This document shows, piece after piece, positions 33,554 through 43,836 of a DNA stretch of 64,000 nt. How positions within the stretch are numbered: position 1 is the stretch's first letter; each line of letters starts with the position of its first letter. The notes beneath the pieces are model-generated. The model was given only the letters and a program-made list of their open reading frames with translations, was not told the DNA's origin and ran no database searches. Source of the DNA: Pseudomonas fluorescens NCIMB 11764 (lineage in GTDB: Bacteria > Pseudomonadota > Gammaproteobacteria > Pseudomonadales > Pseudomonadaceae). The translations under genes were made by a program, and so were the position numbers. The stretch covers positions 2,624,001 to 2,688,000 of the forward strand of contig NZ_CP010945.1 of NCBI RefSeq assembly GCF_000293885.2, given 5' to 3'.

Positions 33554-34918
33554 ATGAACCAGCGACCGGGCAATCAATTGTTCGATGCCTATTTCACTGC
33601 CCGCGATATGCGTGAGGTGTTTTGCGATCAGGGCCGGGTTCAGGCCATGCTCGATTTCGAAGCGGCGCTGGCTCGGGCCGAGGCGAAGGTTGGCTTGATT
33701 CCGCAGACGGCTGTGGCGTCTATCGAAGCCGCCTGCCGCGCCGAACATTTTGATTTCGCGGCCCTCGGCGAGGCGATTGCCACGGCCGGCAATTCGGCGA
33801 TTCCGCTGGTGAAAGCGTTGGGCAAGCAGATCGCAACCACCGACGCCGAAGCCGAGCGCTATGTGCATCTGGGTGCGACCAGTCAGGACGTAATGGACAC
33901 TGGCCTGGTGTTGCAACTGCGCCGGGCGCTGGAACTGATTGAAGGCGATCTGGCACAACTGGGCGAAACGTTGGCGACCCAAGCGTTACGCTTCGTCGCC
34001 ACGCCGCTGGCCGGGCGCACCTGGTTGCAACATGCGACACCGGTCACCCTGGGCATGAAAATCGCCGGTTGGCTGGGCGCGGTCACCCGCAGCCGGCAAC
34101 GCCTGCAAGCGCTCAAACCGCGTTTGCTGGTGCTGCAATTCGGCGGCGCCTCCGGAACCCTCGCGGCCCTCGGCTCACAGGCGATGCCGATTGCCGAAGC
34201 GCTGGCCGGGGAACTGCAACTGACCTTGCCCGACCAGCCCTGGCACACCCAGCGCGATCGTCTGGTGGAGTTCGCTTCGGTACTGGGATTGATCGCCGGC
34301 AGCCTCGGCAAACTCGGCCGCGACATCAGCCTGTTGATGCAGACCGAAGCGGGCGAAGTGTTCGAACCGTCGGCGCCGGGCAAGGGCGGCTCTTCGACCA
34401 TGCCGCATAAACGCAACCCGGTGGGAGCTGCGGTGCTGATCGGTGCCGCTACGCGCGTGCCCGGTTTGCTCTCGACCCTGTTCAGCGCGATGCCGCAAGA
34501 ACATGAGCGCAGTCTGGGCCTGTGGCATGCCGAGTGGGAAACCCTGCCGGAGATTTGCTGCCTGGTGTCCGGCAGCCTCAAACAAGCGTTGCTGGTGGCG
34601 GACGGACTGGAAGTGGACGTCGAACGCATGGCCCGCAACCTCGACCTGACCCAGGGCCTGGTGTTGGCCGAAGCGGTGAGCATCGTCCTTGCGCAACGGG
34701 TCGGCCGCGACACCGCACACCATCTGTTGGAACACTGCTGCAAACGCGCCGTGGCCGAGCAACGGCAATTGCGTGCGGTCCTCGGCGACGAGCCGCAAGT
34801 GACCGCCGAACTCTCACCTGCTGAACTCGATGATCTGCTGGATCCCGCGCACTACCTCGGTCAATCCCGTACATGGGTCGAGCGAGCGGTGGCTGAACAT
34901 TCTGCGTTGACTGCCTGA
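33554..34918 (+). CDS. pcaB: 3-Carboxy-cis,cis-muconate cycloisomerase PcaB
   Basis: A 454-residue enzyme of the fumarase/aspartase superfamily that lactonises 3-carboxymuconate to 4-carboxymuconolactone. The superfamily signature GSSTMPHKRNP is near residues 279-289, and HLGATSQDVMDTGLV lies near residues 109-123. The ATG at 33554 follows a 45-bp gap from pcaT. Homologues are about 450 residues, so it is complete. pcaD follows after 11 bp. Confidence 0.95.
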   Translation: MNQRPGNQLFDAYFTARDMREVFCDQGRVQAMLDFEAALARAEAKVGLIPQTAVASIEAACRAEHFDFAALGEAIATAGNSAIPLVKALGKQIATTDAEAERYVHLGATSQDVMDTGLVLQLRRALELIEGDLAQLGETLATQALRFVATPLAGRTWLQHATPVTLGMKIAGWLGAVTRSRQRLQALKPRLLVLQFGGASGTLAALGSQAMPIAEALAGELQLTLPDQPWHTQRDRLVEFASVLGLIAGSLGKLGRDISLLMQTEAGEVFEPSAPGKGGSSTMPHKRNPVGAAVLIGAATRVPGLLSTLFSAMPQEHERSLGLWHAEWETLPEICCLVSGSLKQALLVADGLEVDVERMARNLDLTQGLVLAEAVSIVLAQRVGRDTAHHLLEHCCKRAVAEQRQLRAVLGDEPQVTAELSPAELDDLLDPAHYLGQSRTWVERAVAEHSALTA

Positions 34919-34929
34919 AGGAGATTGCT

Positions 34930-35721
34930 GTGGCTTTCGTACAACTCGCCGAGGGCGAACTGAATTACCAACTCGACGGACCTGAAAACGCGCCGGTGCT
35001 GGTGCTGTCCAACTCGCTGGGCACCGACCTGCACATGTGGGACACGCAGATGGCGGCATTCACCGAGCATTTCCGGGTGCTGCGTTTCGACACGCGCGGG
35101 CACGGCAAATCGCTGGTCACACCGGGGCCGTACACCATCGAGCAACTGGGCCGTGACGTGCTCGCGTTGCTGGATGCGTTGCACATCGAAAAAGCGCATT
35201 TCTGCGGCCTGTCGATGGGAGGGCTGATCGGCCAGTGGCTGGGCATCCATGCCGGTGATCGATTGAACAAACTGGTGGTGTGCAACACCGCGGCGAAAAT
35301 CGGCGATCCGTCGATCTGGAACCCACGTATCGAAACCGTGCTGCGTGATGGCGCGGCGGCCATGGTCGCGCTGCGCGATGCGTCGATTGCGCGTTGGTTC
35401 ACCGCGGATTTCGCCCAAGCCAATCCTGCGGCGGCGAAGAAAATTACCGACATGCTCGCGGCCACTTCGCCAGAAGGTTATGCGGCCAATTGTGCGGCGG
35501 TACGCGATGCCGATTTCCGTGATCAGCTGTCCTCGATCAAGGTACCGTTGCTGGTGATCGCCGGCACTGAAGACGCCGTAACGCCGCCATCCGGTGGACA
35601 CTTTATCCAGGAACACGTGCAGGGCGCCGAATACGCCGAGTTCTACGCCGCGCACCTGTCCAACGTTCAGGCCGGTGCTGAGTTCAGCAAGCGGGTGCTG
35701 GCGTTTCTGTCAGCTGATTGA
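34930..35721 (+). CDS. pcaD: 3-Oxoadipate enol-lactonase PcaD
   Basis: A 263-residue alpha/beta hydrolase that converts 3-oxoadipate enol-lactone to 3-oxoadipate. The nucleophile is S95 in CGLSMGG, with an acid in GTEDAVTPP and His in AAHLSNVQ completing the triad; the oxyanion region is SNSLGTDLHMWD. The start is GTG at 34930, preceded by AAGGAG. The next gene uses almost the same initiation context. Confidence 0.95.
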   Translation: MAFVQLAEGELNYQLDGPENAPVLVLSNSLGTDLHMWDTQMAAFTEHFRVLRFDTRGHGKSLVTPGPYTIEQLGRDVLALLDALHIEKAHFCGLSMGGLIGQWLGIHAGDRLNKLVVCNTAAKIGDPSIWNPRIETVLRDGAAAMVALRDASIARWFTADFAQANPAAAKKITDMLAATSPEGYAANCAAVRDADFRDQLSSIKVPLLVIAGTEDAVTPPSGGHFIQEHVQGAEYAEFYAAHLSNVQAGAEFSKRVLAFLSAD

Positions 35722-35731
35722 GGGGATTGCT

Positions 35732-36124
35732 GTGGACGAGAAACAACGTTACGACGAGGGCCTGAACGTCCGCCGTGCCGTGCTCGGCGACGCCCATGTC
35801 GACCGCAGCCTGAACGCGCTGACCGAGTTCAACTCGGAGTTTCAGGAAATGATCACCCGCCACGCCTGGGGCGACATCTGGACGCGTCCGGGCCTGCCAC
35901 GGCACACCCGCAGCCTGATCACCCTGGCCATGCTGATTGGCATGAACCGCAATGAGGAACTCAAGTTGCACTTGCGCGCCGCCGCCAACAACGGCGTGAC
36001 CCGCGGCGAGATCAAGGAAGTGATCATGCAGAGCGCGATCTACTGTGGCATCCCGGCGGCGAATGCGACGTTCCACCTGGCGGAGTCGGTTTGGGATGAG
36101 TTGGGGGTTGAATCGCGGGAGTGA
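35732..36124 (+). CDS. pcaC: 4-Carboxymuconolactone decarboxylase PcaC
   Basis: A 130-residue enzyme that decarboxylates 4-carboxymuconolactone to 3-oxoadipate enol-lactone, the PcaD substrate. CMD-family features: HAWGDIWTRPGLPRHTRSLITLAML and HLRAAANNGVTRGEIKEVIMQSAIYCGIPAAN, the CxxxxxxH-like region. A GTG at 35732 preceded by GAGGGG starts it; the frame stays open back into pcaD but without start support. Full length for the family. Confidence 0.94.
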   Translation: MDEKQRYDEGLNVRRAVLGDAHVDRSLNALTEFNSEFQEMITRHAWGDIWTRPGLPRHTRSLITLAMLIGMNRNEELKLHLRAAANNGVTRGEIKEVIMQSAIYCGIPAANATFHLAESVWDELGVESRE

Positions 36125-36154
36125 CTCCTCGCGATGTGGGGTGTTTGATCTGAC

Positions 36155-36180
36155 GCCATCGCGGGCTTGCCCGCGATGGC
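36155..36180. terminator. Hairpin after pcaC (terminator or minimal REP)
   Basis: The perfect 11-bp stem GCCATCGCGGG/CCCGCGATGGC has a CTTG loop. It lies between the convergent pcaC and porin genes and lacks a clear T-tract, so it may be a short REP that works as a transcript boundary. Confidence 0.6.
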
Positions 36181-36191
36181 GATGGTGAGGT

Positions 36192-37451
36192 TTACAAAAG
36201 GCTGATCGGATAGCTGACGATCAACCGGTTCTCATCGAACTCGTTGTTGCTGTAGTCGCGGCGTATGGTCGAGTTGCGCCATTTGACGTTCAGGTCCTTC
36301 AGCACGCCGCTCTGCACGGTGTAGCCCAGTTCACTTTCGCGTCCCCATTCCTTGCCGTCGGTGACGGTGCCGGTGTGGACGTTGTCGCCGCTGATGTAGC
36401 GGTTCATCAGGGTCAGGCCGGGAATGCCGAGCGCGACGAAGTTGTAGTCATGACGCACCTGCCAGGATTTTTCCTGGGCGTTGTCATAGCTGGCGTTGTA
36501 GCTGTCGTTGGCCAGGGTGCCGCCGCTGGTGCCGTTGACCCGCATCCAGGCGCTGTCGCCGGTGAGTTTTTGCAGGCCGACGTAGAAGGTGTTGCCGCCG
36601 TACCTGGCGGAGAACATCCCTGACCAGGTCTTGTTGTCCAGATCACCGGCGCGGGCACTGCCGTCATCCTTGCCGTAGAAGAAGCCGAGATTGGCGCCCA
36701 GGGTCCAGTCGCCGATGGGTTGGGTGTGAATCAGGTTGAGGTATTGCTGACTGTAGATGTCCTTGAGCTCGGCGTTCCACAGGCCGATTTGCGTGCGCTT
36801 TTCGTTGAACAGGTATTCGCCGCCCTGGAAGTTGAAGCGGTCCGAGGTGAACGCCGCTTTGCCGGTCATCGACATATCGCTCATGCTGCTGTCGTCACGC
36901 GGGCTGTTTTGGCGAAACTGACCGCCGTAGAGCGTCAGGCCATTGATCTCCTTCGACGTGATCTGGCCGCCGCGAAAGGTTTGCGGCAATGAGCGACCAT
37001 CGTCCGAACGCAGGATCGGCAGCACCGGCATCCATTCGCCGACCTTCACTTCGGTCTGCGACAGCTTGGCCTTGAACGCTACGTTGGTGCGACCGAAGCT
37101 GTCTGCCGGGCGACCGTCGTGATCCAGCGGCAGCAGTTGCGTACCGCCGGTGCCTTTACCGCCGTCGAGCTTCACCGAGTACAGCCCCAGCACATCCATG
37201 CCGAACCCGACGGTGCCCTGGGTGAACCCGGACTTCGCGTCGAGGATGAAACTTTGCGTCCACTCTTCAGCCTTGCCCTGGGCCTTGGTCGGGTTGGTGA
37301 AGTTGCGGTTGATGTAGAAGTTGCGCAGGTTGAGGTTGACCTTGGCACCTTCGACAAAACCTGACTCTTCGGCCGTGGCGGGAAGGGCCGCGCCGGTCAG
37401 CGCGATGGCGATCAGGCCGGGAAAGACGTACTGCGCAGTGGAAGGGGTCAT
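36192..37451 (-). CDS. OprD-family outer-membrane porin
   Basis: A 419-residue substrate-specific porin of the OprD/Occ family. There is a signal peptide (about residues 1-27, ending LPATA), then GFVEGAKVNLNLRNFYINRNF, the family's first strand, and an 18-stranded barrel ending in a C-terminal DENRLIVSYPISLL. It is convergent with the end of the pca operon, so an aromatic acid such as 4-hydroxybenzoate, vanillate or benzoate is a reasonable guess for its substrate. It is in the place of the porin gene often called pcaP in this cluster. Confidence 0.88.
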   Translation of the reverse strand: MTPSTAQYVFPGLIAIALTGAALPATAEESGFVEGAKVNLNLRNFYINRNFTNPTKAQGKAEEWTQSFILDAKSGFTQGTVGFGMDVLGLYSVKLDGGKGTGGTQLLPLDHDGRPADSFGRTNVAFKAKLSQTEVKVGEWMPVLPILRSDDGRSLPQTFRGGQITSKEINGLTLYGGQFRQNSPRDDSSMSDMSMTGKAAFTSDRFNFQGGEYLFNEKRTQIGLWNAELKDIYSQQYLNLIHTQPIGDWTLGANLGFFYGKDDGSARAGDLDNKTWSGMFSARYGGNTFYVGLQKLTGDSAWMRVNGTSGGTLANDSYNASYDNAQEKSWQVRHDYNFVALGIPGLTLMNRYISGDNVHTGTVTDGKEWGRESELGYTVQSGVLKDLNVKWRNSTIRRDYSNNEFDENRLIVSYPISLL

Positions 37452-37802
37452 GTGCTCGGGTCTCTCTGATTCTTGGGGATGAAACGGGTTGATGCCGCAA
37501 CCGACGGGTTGCAGACAAAAGCTTCGGATTCGAACGGAACGGGACGAGATCAGCCGGACAGGGCAGGGCGCGGGGGCATGGTGTAGAACCTGTTGTTATT
37601 GGTTTTGTGAGGCGAATGGTGCGGGGAATGAACTGGATGGTTCAATCGGGGAAAGCGGGTTTTGGGCGGTTATCGAACGCAAGATTGGGCAGGGGAATTG
37701 GTGTTGTTTGCGCCGGCTCATCGCGGCCAATGTGGTCGGCACACCCTTTCCCGCAGCCAACAAAAAGCCCACCAAAAGGTGGGCTTCTTATTTACGGCGT
37801 GA
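37452..37802. other. Intergenic region between the porin gene and emhC
   Basis: A 351-bp gap upstream of the porin and downstream of the efflux operon. It holds the emhC terminator at 37765-37786 and presumably the porin promoter near 37455-37560. No gene with a credible ribosome site is seen. Confidence 0.5.
37765..37786. terminator. Terminator of the efflux operon
   Basis: The stem AAGCCCACC/GGTGGGCTT has an AAAA loop and adjoining A/T-rich flanks. It lies 17 bp past the minus-strand stop of the outer-membrane factor gene. Confidence 0.85.
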
Positions 37803-39263
37803 TCAGAACAATTTCAGCTTCGGCGCTTCTTCTTTCAGCGGCTCGACTTTCGCCGTCTGCTCATTCCAGCCACCGCCCAGTGCCTTGTACAGATTCACGG
37901 CGCTGGTCAGTTGCGCCAGGCGATCGGTGATCAGCGCCTGTTGGGCACTGAACAGCTGACGCTGGGCATCGAGGAAGGTCAGGTTGCTGTCGACGCCAAT
38001 GCGATAACGACGCTCGGCCAGACGGTAGTAGTCCTGGTTGGCGGTGACGAAATCACGCTGGGCCTGCAACTGCTCGGTGTAGGTCTGGCGGGCGGCCAGG
38101 CCGTCGGCGACTTCCTGGAAGGCCGTTTGAATGGACTTCTCGTAGTTCGCCACGCCGATGTCTTTCTGGATTTTCGAGTAATCCAGGCTGGCGCGCAGGC
38201 TGCCGGCGTTGAAGATCGGCAGATTGATTTGCGGCTGGAACAACCACGTACCCGAACCACCCTTGAACAGGCCGGAGAGGTCAGGGCTCAGGGTACCGGC
38301 GTTGGCGGTCAGGCTGATGCTCGGGAAGAACGCCGCCCGTGCCGCGCCGATGTTGGCGTTGGCCGCTTTCAGGTTGTATTCGGCCTGAAGGATGTCCGGA
38401 CGACGTTGCAGCAAGTCCGACGGCAGGCCGGGCGGTACGTCGCTCAGCAGGTCGTCAGACAGCGGCTTGGCTTCTCGCAGATTGGCCGGGATGCCAGTGC
38501 CGAGCAGCAGCACCAGGCTGTTTTCATCCTGGGCAACCTGACGCGTGTAACGGGCCAGTTGTGCACGGGCGTTTTCCACCGAGGTACGCGACTGAGCCAG
38601 ATCCAGGGCCGAAGCTACACCCACTTCGTTGCTGCGGGAGGTGAGCTTGTAGCTCTCCTCGAACGCACCGAGGGTGTCTTGAGTGAGCTTGCGCAGCTCT
38701 TTGTCAGCCTGCCAGGTCAGGTAGGCATTTGCCACGCTGGCGACCAGGCTGATTTGCGTGCTGCGACGGCCTTCTTCAGTGGCGAAGTATTTCTGCAGCG
38801 CTTCTTCGCTCAGGCTGCGAACCCGACCGAACAGGTCGAGTTCATAAGCGCTGATGCCGACGGTGGCGGAGTAGGAACTGGTGATGCCTGCCTGACCGGT
38901 CTGCGATGCATCCGCCGGTACCCGCTGACGGCTGCCGGTGCCATTGGCCGACACGGCCGGGAACAGGTCCGCACGCTGGATGCGGTACTGCGCCGCGAAC
39001 GCATCGATGTTCAGCGCCGCGACACGCAGGTCACGGTTGTTTTCCAGGGCGACCTGGATCAGCTGTTGCAACGCCGGGTCATGGAAAAACTGCTTCCAGC
39101 CCTGTTCGGCGGCGGCCTGTGCAGGCGCCTGGGTCGGCGAATACGCCGGACCTTGCGGGTACTGCGCTGCCACCGGTGCTTCAGGCTGCTGATAATCGGG
39201 TATCAGCGAGCAGCCGCTCAGCACGAAGGCCGCGACTGCGATGGAGAGTAGCGACTTGCTCAT
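37803..39263 (-). CDS. emhC: RND efflux outer-membrane factor (OprM/EmhC/TtgC)
   Basis: A 486-residue lipoprotein channel of the TolC/OprM family. The lipobox is VLSGC with C18 lipidated; two repeated OEP domains follow (for example [28 protein letters not shown] and [18 protein letters not shown]). It forms the trimeric outer-membrane exit duct for the EmhAB pump. Its start codon overlaps the stop of emhB by one base (TAATG). Last gene of the operon. Confidence 0.93.
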   Translation of the reverse strand: MSKSLLSIAVAAFVLSGCSLIPDYQQPEAPVAAQYPQGPAYSPTQAPAQAAAEQGWKQFFHDPALQQLIQVALENNRDLRVAALNIDAFAAQYRIQRADLFPAVSANGTGSRQRVPADASQTGQAGITSSYSATVGISAYELDLFGRVRSLSEEALQKYFATEEGRRSTQISLVASVANAYLTWQADKELRKLTQDTLGAFEESYKLTSRSNEVGVASALDLAQSRTSVENARAQLARYTRQVAQDENSLVLLLGTGIPANLREAKPLSDDLLSDVPPGLPSDLLQRRPDILQAEYNLKAANANIGAARAAFFPSISLTANAGTLSPDLSGLFKGGSGTWLFQPQINLPIFNAGSLRASLDYSKIQKDIGVANYEKSIQTAFQEVADGLAARQTYTEQLQAQRDFVTANQDYYRLAERRYRIGVDSNLTFLDAQRQLFSAQQALITDRLAQLTSAVNLYKALGGGWNEQTAKVEPLKEEAPKLKLF

Positions 39264-42200
39264 TAGCCAGCCTCTTTAGAAGGTTCAATAGCGTCGTCCT
39301 GATCGGCGGTTTTACGCTGACCAATCGACGACACGGTGACAAAGAAAAGTGGGACCCAGAAGATCGCCAGAACCGTGGCCGTGATCATACCGCCAATAAC
39401 GCCGGTTCCGATCGCATGTTGGCTGCCTGAACCGGCACCAGTGGAAATCGCCAGTGGCACCACGCCGAGGACGAAAGCGAGCGAGGTCATGATGATCGGT
39501 CGCAAACGCATGCGGCAGGCTTCGATCGCCGCGTCGCGCAGGCTGCGCCCTTGCTCATGCAGTTCCTTGGCGAATTCGACGATCAGGATGGCGTTTTTCG
39601 CCGCCAGACCGATCGTCGTCAACAGGCCCACCTGGAAGTAAACGTCGTTCGACAGGCCGCGCAGACTGGTGGCCAACAGTGCACCGATGATCCCCAACGG
39701 CACCACCAACATCACCGCGATCGGGATCGACCAGCTTTCGTACAGCGCTGCCAGACACAGGAACACCATCAGCAGCGACAGGGCGTAAAGCGCCGGTGCC
39801 TGTGAGCCGGACAGCCGTTCTTCGTACGACAGACCTGTCCAGGAAATACCGACACCGGCCGGCAGTTTTTTGGCCAGGGCTTCGACTTCCGCCATGGCTT
39901 CACCGGTGGAGTAGCCCGGCGCCGGGGCACCGAGGATTTCCATCGCTTCTACGCCGTTGTAACGCGAAAGCTTCGGCGCCCCGTAGATCCACTGCCCCTT
40001 GGCGAAGGCGGAGAAGGGCACCATGGTGCCTGCGCTGTTACGCACATACCATTTCTTGATGTCTTCCGGGCTCATCCGCGAACCGGGTTGGCCTTGCACG
40101 TAGACTTTCTTCACCCGACCACGGTCGATGAAGTCGTTGACGTAGCTACTGCCCAAGGCAATCGACAAGGTGCTGTTGATGTCAGAGAGAGTAATGCCCA
40201 GCGCGCTGGCCTTCTCGTCGTCGATTTCCAGCTGATATTGCGGCTCGTCGTTCAGTCCGTTCGGACGCACCTGGTAAAGCACCTTGCTCTGTGCCGCCAT
40301 GCCGAGGAACTGGTTGCGAGCTTCCATCAACTTCTCGTGACCGATACCGGCGCGGTCTTGCAGGAACACATCGAAACCGGTGGCGTTACCCAACTCCAAT
40401 ACCGCAGGTGGCGCGAAGGCGAACACCATGGCATCGCGGAAGGTGAAGAAGTGTTGCTGGGCACGGGCGGCGAGTTTGAACACGCTGTTTTCCGCATCCC
40501 GCTGATCCCACGGCTTGAGCATGATGAACGCCAGGCCCGAGCTTTGGCCGCGACCGGCGAAGTTGAAGCCGTTGACGGTAAACACCGACGCCACGGCGCT
40601 CGATTCCTTGTCCAGCAGGTAAGAGCGCATTTCATCGATCACCACCTGCGTGCGCTGGGCGCTGGAACCGGCCGGGGTCTGCACTTGGGCAAACAGAACG
40701 CCCTGGTCTTCTTCCGGAAGGAACGCCGTTGGAATACGGGTGAACAGCCAGATCATGCCGACGACAATGATCAGGTAGGCCAGCAGGTATGGCGCCTTGT
40801 GCGCCAGCATGTTGCCCACGCCCCGCTCGTAGCTTTTGACGCCACGGTCGAAGCTGCGGTTGAACCAGCCGAAGAAGCCGCGTTTTGGTGTGCCGTGCTC
40901 GCCTTTCGGAATGGCCTTGAGCATGGTCGCGCAAAGCGCCGGTGTGAAGATCAGGGCAACCAGCACCGACAGGGCCATGGCGGACACGATGGTGATCGAG
41001 AACTGCTTGTAGATCACACCCGTGGAGCCACTGAAGAACGCCATCGGCAGCAATACTGCCGACAGCACCAGGGCGATACCGACCAATGCACCCTGGATCT
41101 GCCCCATGGATTTCTTGGTGGCCTCCTTGGGTGACAGGCCTTCTTCGCTCATGACCCGTTCGACGTTTTCCACCACGACGATGGCGTCATCCACCAGCAG
41201 GCCGATGGCCAACACCATGCCGAACATGGTCAGGGTGTTGATGCTGAAACCGAACGCCGCGAGGATGCCGAACGTACCCAGCAATACCACCGGCACCGTC
41301 ATCGTGGTGATGACCGTGGCGCGGAAGTTTTGCAGGAACAGGAACATCACCAGGAACACCAGCACGATCGCTTCGACCAGGGTTTCAACCACACCCTTGA
41401 TCGATTCGGTCACCACCGGTGTGGTGTCGTACGGGAACACCACTTCCATCCCTTGCGGGAAGAATGGCTTGAGCGTGTTAATGGTGTTGCGTAGCGCTTT
41501 GGCCGTGTCGAGGGCGTTGGCACCGTTGGCCAGTTTCACCGCCAGGCCGGAAGCCGGTGCACCGTTGAACTGAGCGTTGATGCTGTAGTTTTCACCGCCC
41601 AGACCCACATCGGCGACATCGGACAGACGCACTTGCGAACCGTCCTTGTTGACCTTGAGCAGGATCTTGTTGAACTGCTCGGCGGTCTGCAGACGGGTCT
41701 TGCCGATGATGGTGGCGTTCAACTGCTGCCCGGGCGCGGCAGGCAGGCCGCCCAGTTGACCGGAGGACACCTGGATGTTCTGCGCCGCGATAGCCGCTTT
41801 CACATCCACTGGCGTCAGGCTGAAGTTGTTCAGCTTGGCCGGGTCGAGCCAGACACGCATCGCGTACTGGGAACCGAAGACCTGGAAGTCACCGACACCG
41901 GCGGTCCGCGAGATCGGATCCTGCATGTTCGACACGATGTAGTTGGACAGGTCGTCCTTGGTCATGCTGCCGTCGCGCGACACCACGCCGATCACCAGCA
42001 GGAAGTTCTTCACTGACTTGGTCACGCGAATACCCTGTTGCTGCACTTCTTGCGGCAGCAGCGGGGTGGCCAGGTTCAGCTTGTTCTGGACCTGGACCTG
42101 CGCGGTATCGGAGTTGGTGCCTTGCTCGAAGGTCGCGGTGATGGTCATGCTGCCGTCGGAGTTACTTTCCGAGGAGACATAACGCAGGTTGTCGATACCG

Positions 42201-42409
42201 TTGAGCTGCTGCTCGATGACCTGCACCACGGTGTCCTGCACGGTTTGTGCGGACGCGCCTGGGTAAGTCACCTGAATTGCAATGGCCGGAGGCGCAATGC
42301 TCGGGTATTGGTTGATCGGCAGTTTGAGGATCGATAGAGCCCCGACCAGCATGATCACCAGGGCTATGACCCAGGCAAAAATCGGACGGTCGATAAAAAA
42401 TCTGGACAT
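39263..42409 (-). CDS. emhB: RND multidrug/hydrocarbon efflux pump inner-membrane protein (MexB/EmhB/TtgB)
   Basis: A 1048-residue HAE1-family RND transporter. It starts [20 protein letters not shown]; the proton-relay Asp pair lies in [17 protein letters not shown], and duplicated halves each have six spans and a large periplasmic porter domain. MexB is 1046 and TtgB 1050 residues, so it is intact. It extrudes antibiotics, solvents or polycyclic aromatics in P. fluorescens and P. putida homologues. It is separated from emhA by three bases. Confidence 0.96.
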   Translation of the reverse strand: MSRFFIDRPIFAWVIALVIMLVGALSILKLPINQYPSIAPPAIAIQVTYPGASAQTVQDTVVQVIEQQLNGIDNLRYVSSESNSDGSMTITATFEQGTNSDTAQVQVQNKLNLATPLLPQEVQQQGIRVTKSVKNFLLVIGVVSRDGSMTKDDLSNYIVSNMQDPISRTAGVGDFQVFGSQYAMRVWLDPAKLNNFSLTPVDVKAAIAAQNIQVSSGQLGGLPAAPGQQLNATIIGKTRLQTAEQFNKILLKVNKDGSQVRLSDVADVGLGGENYSINAQFNGAPASGLAVKLANGANALDTAKALRNTINTLKPFFPQGMEVVFPYDTTPVVTESIKGVVETLVEAIVLVFLVMFLFLQNFRATVITTMTVPVVLLGTFGILAAFGFSINTLTMFGMVLAIGLLVDDAIVVVENVERVMSEEGLSPKEATKKSMGQIQGALVGIALVLSAVLLPMAFFSGSTGVIYKQFSITIVSAMALSVLVALIFTPALCATMLKAIPKGEHGTPKRGFFGWFNRSFDRGVKSYERGVGNMLAHKAPYLLAYLIIVVGMIWLFTRIPTAFLPEEDQGVLFAQVQTPAGSSAQRTQVVIDEMRSYLLDKESSAVASVFTVNGFNFAGRGQSSGLAFIMLKPWDQRDAENSVFKLAARAQQHFFTFRDAMVFAFAPPAVLELGNATGFDVFLQDRAGIGHEKLMEARNQFLGMAAQSKVLYQVRPNGLNDEPQYQLEIDDEKASALGITLSDINSTLSIALGSSYVNDFIDRGRVKKVYVQGQPGSRMSPEDIKKWYVRNSAGTMVPFSAFAKGQWIYGAPKLSRYNGVEAMEILGAPAPGYSTGEAMAEVEALAKKLPAGVGISWTGLSYEERLSGSQAPALYALSLLMVFLCLAALYESWSIPIAVMLVVPLGIIGALLATSLRGLSNDVYFQVGLLTTIGLAAKNAILIVEFAKELHEQGRSLRDAAIEACRMRLRPIIMTSLAFVLGVVPLAISTGAGSGSQHAIGTGVIGGMITATVLAIFWVPLFFVTVSSIGQRKTADQDDAIEPSKEAG

Positions 42410-42412
42410 GGT

Positions 42413-43570
42413 TTACTCCCCTTTGCCGCTGGAAGCCTTGCTAGCTGCCTGTGCGGGGGCCGGGTTCTTTGCGCCAACGTTAGTCGCCTCGGTGGCCTTG
42501 ACTTCAATGCCAGGTTTGACGAATTGCAGTCCTTCGGTGATCAGGCGGTCGCCGGCCTTCAGGCCGTCTTCGATCAGCCATTGGCTGCCGACAGTGCGGC
42601 TGGCCTTGAGCTGACGCAGTTCGACCTTGTTGTCCGGACCGACGACCAGCGCGGTCGGGGTGCCTTTGAGGTCGCGGGTCACGCCTTGTTGCGGTGCCAG
42701 AATGGCGGCGGCGTTGACGCCGGCCTGAAGCTGGGCGTGAACGAACATGCCAGGCAGCAGGGTGTGATCCGGGTTGGGGAACACCGCACGCAAGGTCACG
42801 GAGCCAGTGGTCTGGTCAACCGAGACTTCGGAGAACTCGAGCTTGCCGTCCAGCTTGTACTGGCTGCCGTCTTCGAGGGTCAGCTTGACCGCGGCCGAGT
42901 TGTCGCCGGCCTTTTGCAGGCGACCGCTTTCCAGTTCGCGGCGCAGTTCAAGCAGCTCCACGGAAGACTGGGTGACGTCGACGTAGATCGGGTCGAGTTG
43001 CTGGATCACCGCCATGGCGTCCGCTTGACCGCTGGTGACCAGAGCGCCTTCGGTCACGTTGGAGCGGCCGATGCGACCGGACAGTGGCGCGTACACTTTG
43101 GTGTAGCGCACATTGATCTGGGCGCTTTGCAGCGCGGCTTCCGATTGCAACCGGTTGGCCAGGGCCGTGTCGTATTCCTGACGGCTCACCGCCTGTTCGT
43201 CGACCAGTTGCTTGTAGCGATCGGAGATCGATTTGGTCTGCTGCAGATTGGCTTCGGCGCTTTTCAACGTGGCTTCATAGACGGCTGGATCGATCTGATA
43301 CAGCTGCTGACCGGCCTTGACGTCGCCGCCTTCCTTGAACAGGCGCTTGAGAATGATGCCATTGACCTGAGGGCGAACTTCGGCGATGCGATAGGCGCTG
43401 GTGCGGCCCGGCAGCTCGGACGTCAGGGTAAAGGCTTGGGGTTGCAAGGTTACAACGCCGACCTGAGGGGGTGGCGCGGCCGGTGCCGCTTCTTCCTTTT
43501 TGCATCCGCTGAGCAGCGATGCCAAGGCGACGGCAGTGACCAGAGCGGTAACAGCTGGCTTGAATTGCAT
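42413..43570 (-). CDS. emhA: RND efflux periplasmic adaptor lipoprotein (MexA/EmhA/TtgA)
   Basis: A 385-residue membrane-fusion protein. The lipobox LLSGC places the lipidated Cys at 23. The barrel-sandwich and hairpin regions show VTLQPQAFTLTSELPGRTSAYRIAEVRPQVNGIILKR and the coiled-coil segment around residues 100-160. It is the first gene of emhABC, transcribed away from the TetR-type repressor with the operator between them. Confidence 0.95.
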   Translation of the reverse strand: MQFKPAVTALVTAVALASLLSGCKKEEAAPAAPPPQVGVVTLQPQAFTLTSELPGRTSAYRIAEVRPQVNGIILKRLFKEGGDVKAGQQLYQIDPAVYEATLKSAEANLQQTKSISDRYKQLVDEQAVSRQEYDTALANRLQSEAALQSAQINVRYTKVYAPLSGRIGRSNVTEGALVTSGQADAMAVIQQLDPIYVDVTQSSVELLELRRELESGRLQKAGDNSAAVKLTLEDGSQYKLDGKLEFSEVSVDQTTGSVTLRAVFPNPDHTLLPGMFVHAQLQAGVNAAAILAPQQGVTRDLKGTPTALVVGPDNKVELRQLKASRTVGSQWLIEDGLKAGDRLITEGLQFVKPGIEVKATEATNVGAKNPAPAQAASKASSGKGE

Positions 43571-43663
43571 GAAAATCCTCGGGTCAGGCGCGCAAATTGC
43601 GCACTAGAAATGTGTAAGGGTAAAAAATGTGCGCTGAGTGGATAAGTAGCTTGCTAAGGAATA

Positions 43664-43691
43664 TACTTACGTTCATGGTTGTTTGTAAATA
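43664..43691. promoter_or_regulatory. EmhR/TtgR operator
   Basis: An imperfect palindrome with outer arms TACTTAC and GTAAATA and a core GTTCATGGTTGTTT closely resembles the TtgR operator of P. putida. It sits between emhA (start 43570) and the repressor gene (start 43837), so it can control both. Confidence 0.85.
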
Positions 43692-43836
43692 CCTTGGCTG
43701 CGTACCCACATCGTTACAAAAGCCGTTTCAAAGGTTCGAATTGTAGGCCGGGGACGACACCCAAGAGCGTTCGCCCCACTTTTATTCAGCGGATGTTCAG
43801 GCATCGCTGAAGCACCCTGATTGAGGTTGTACTGCC

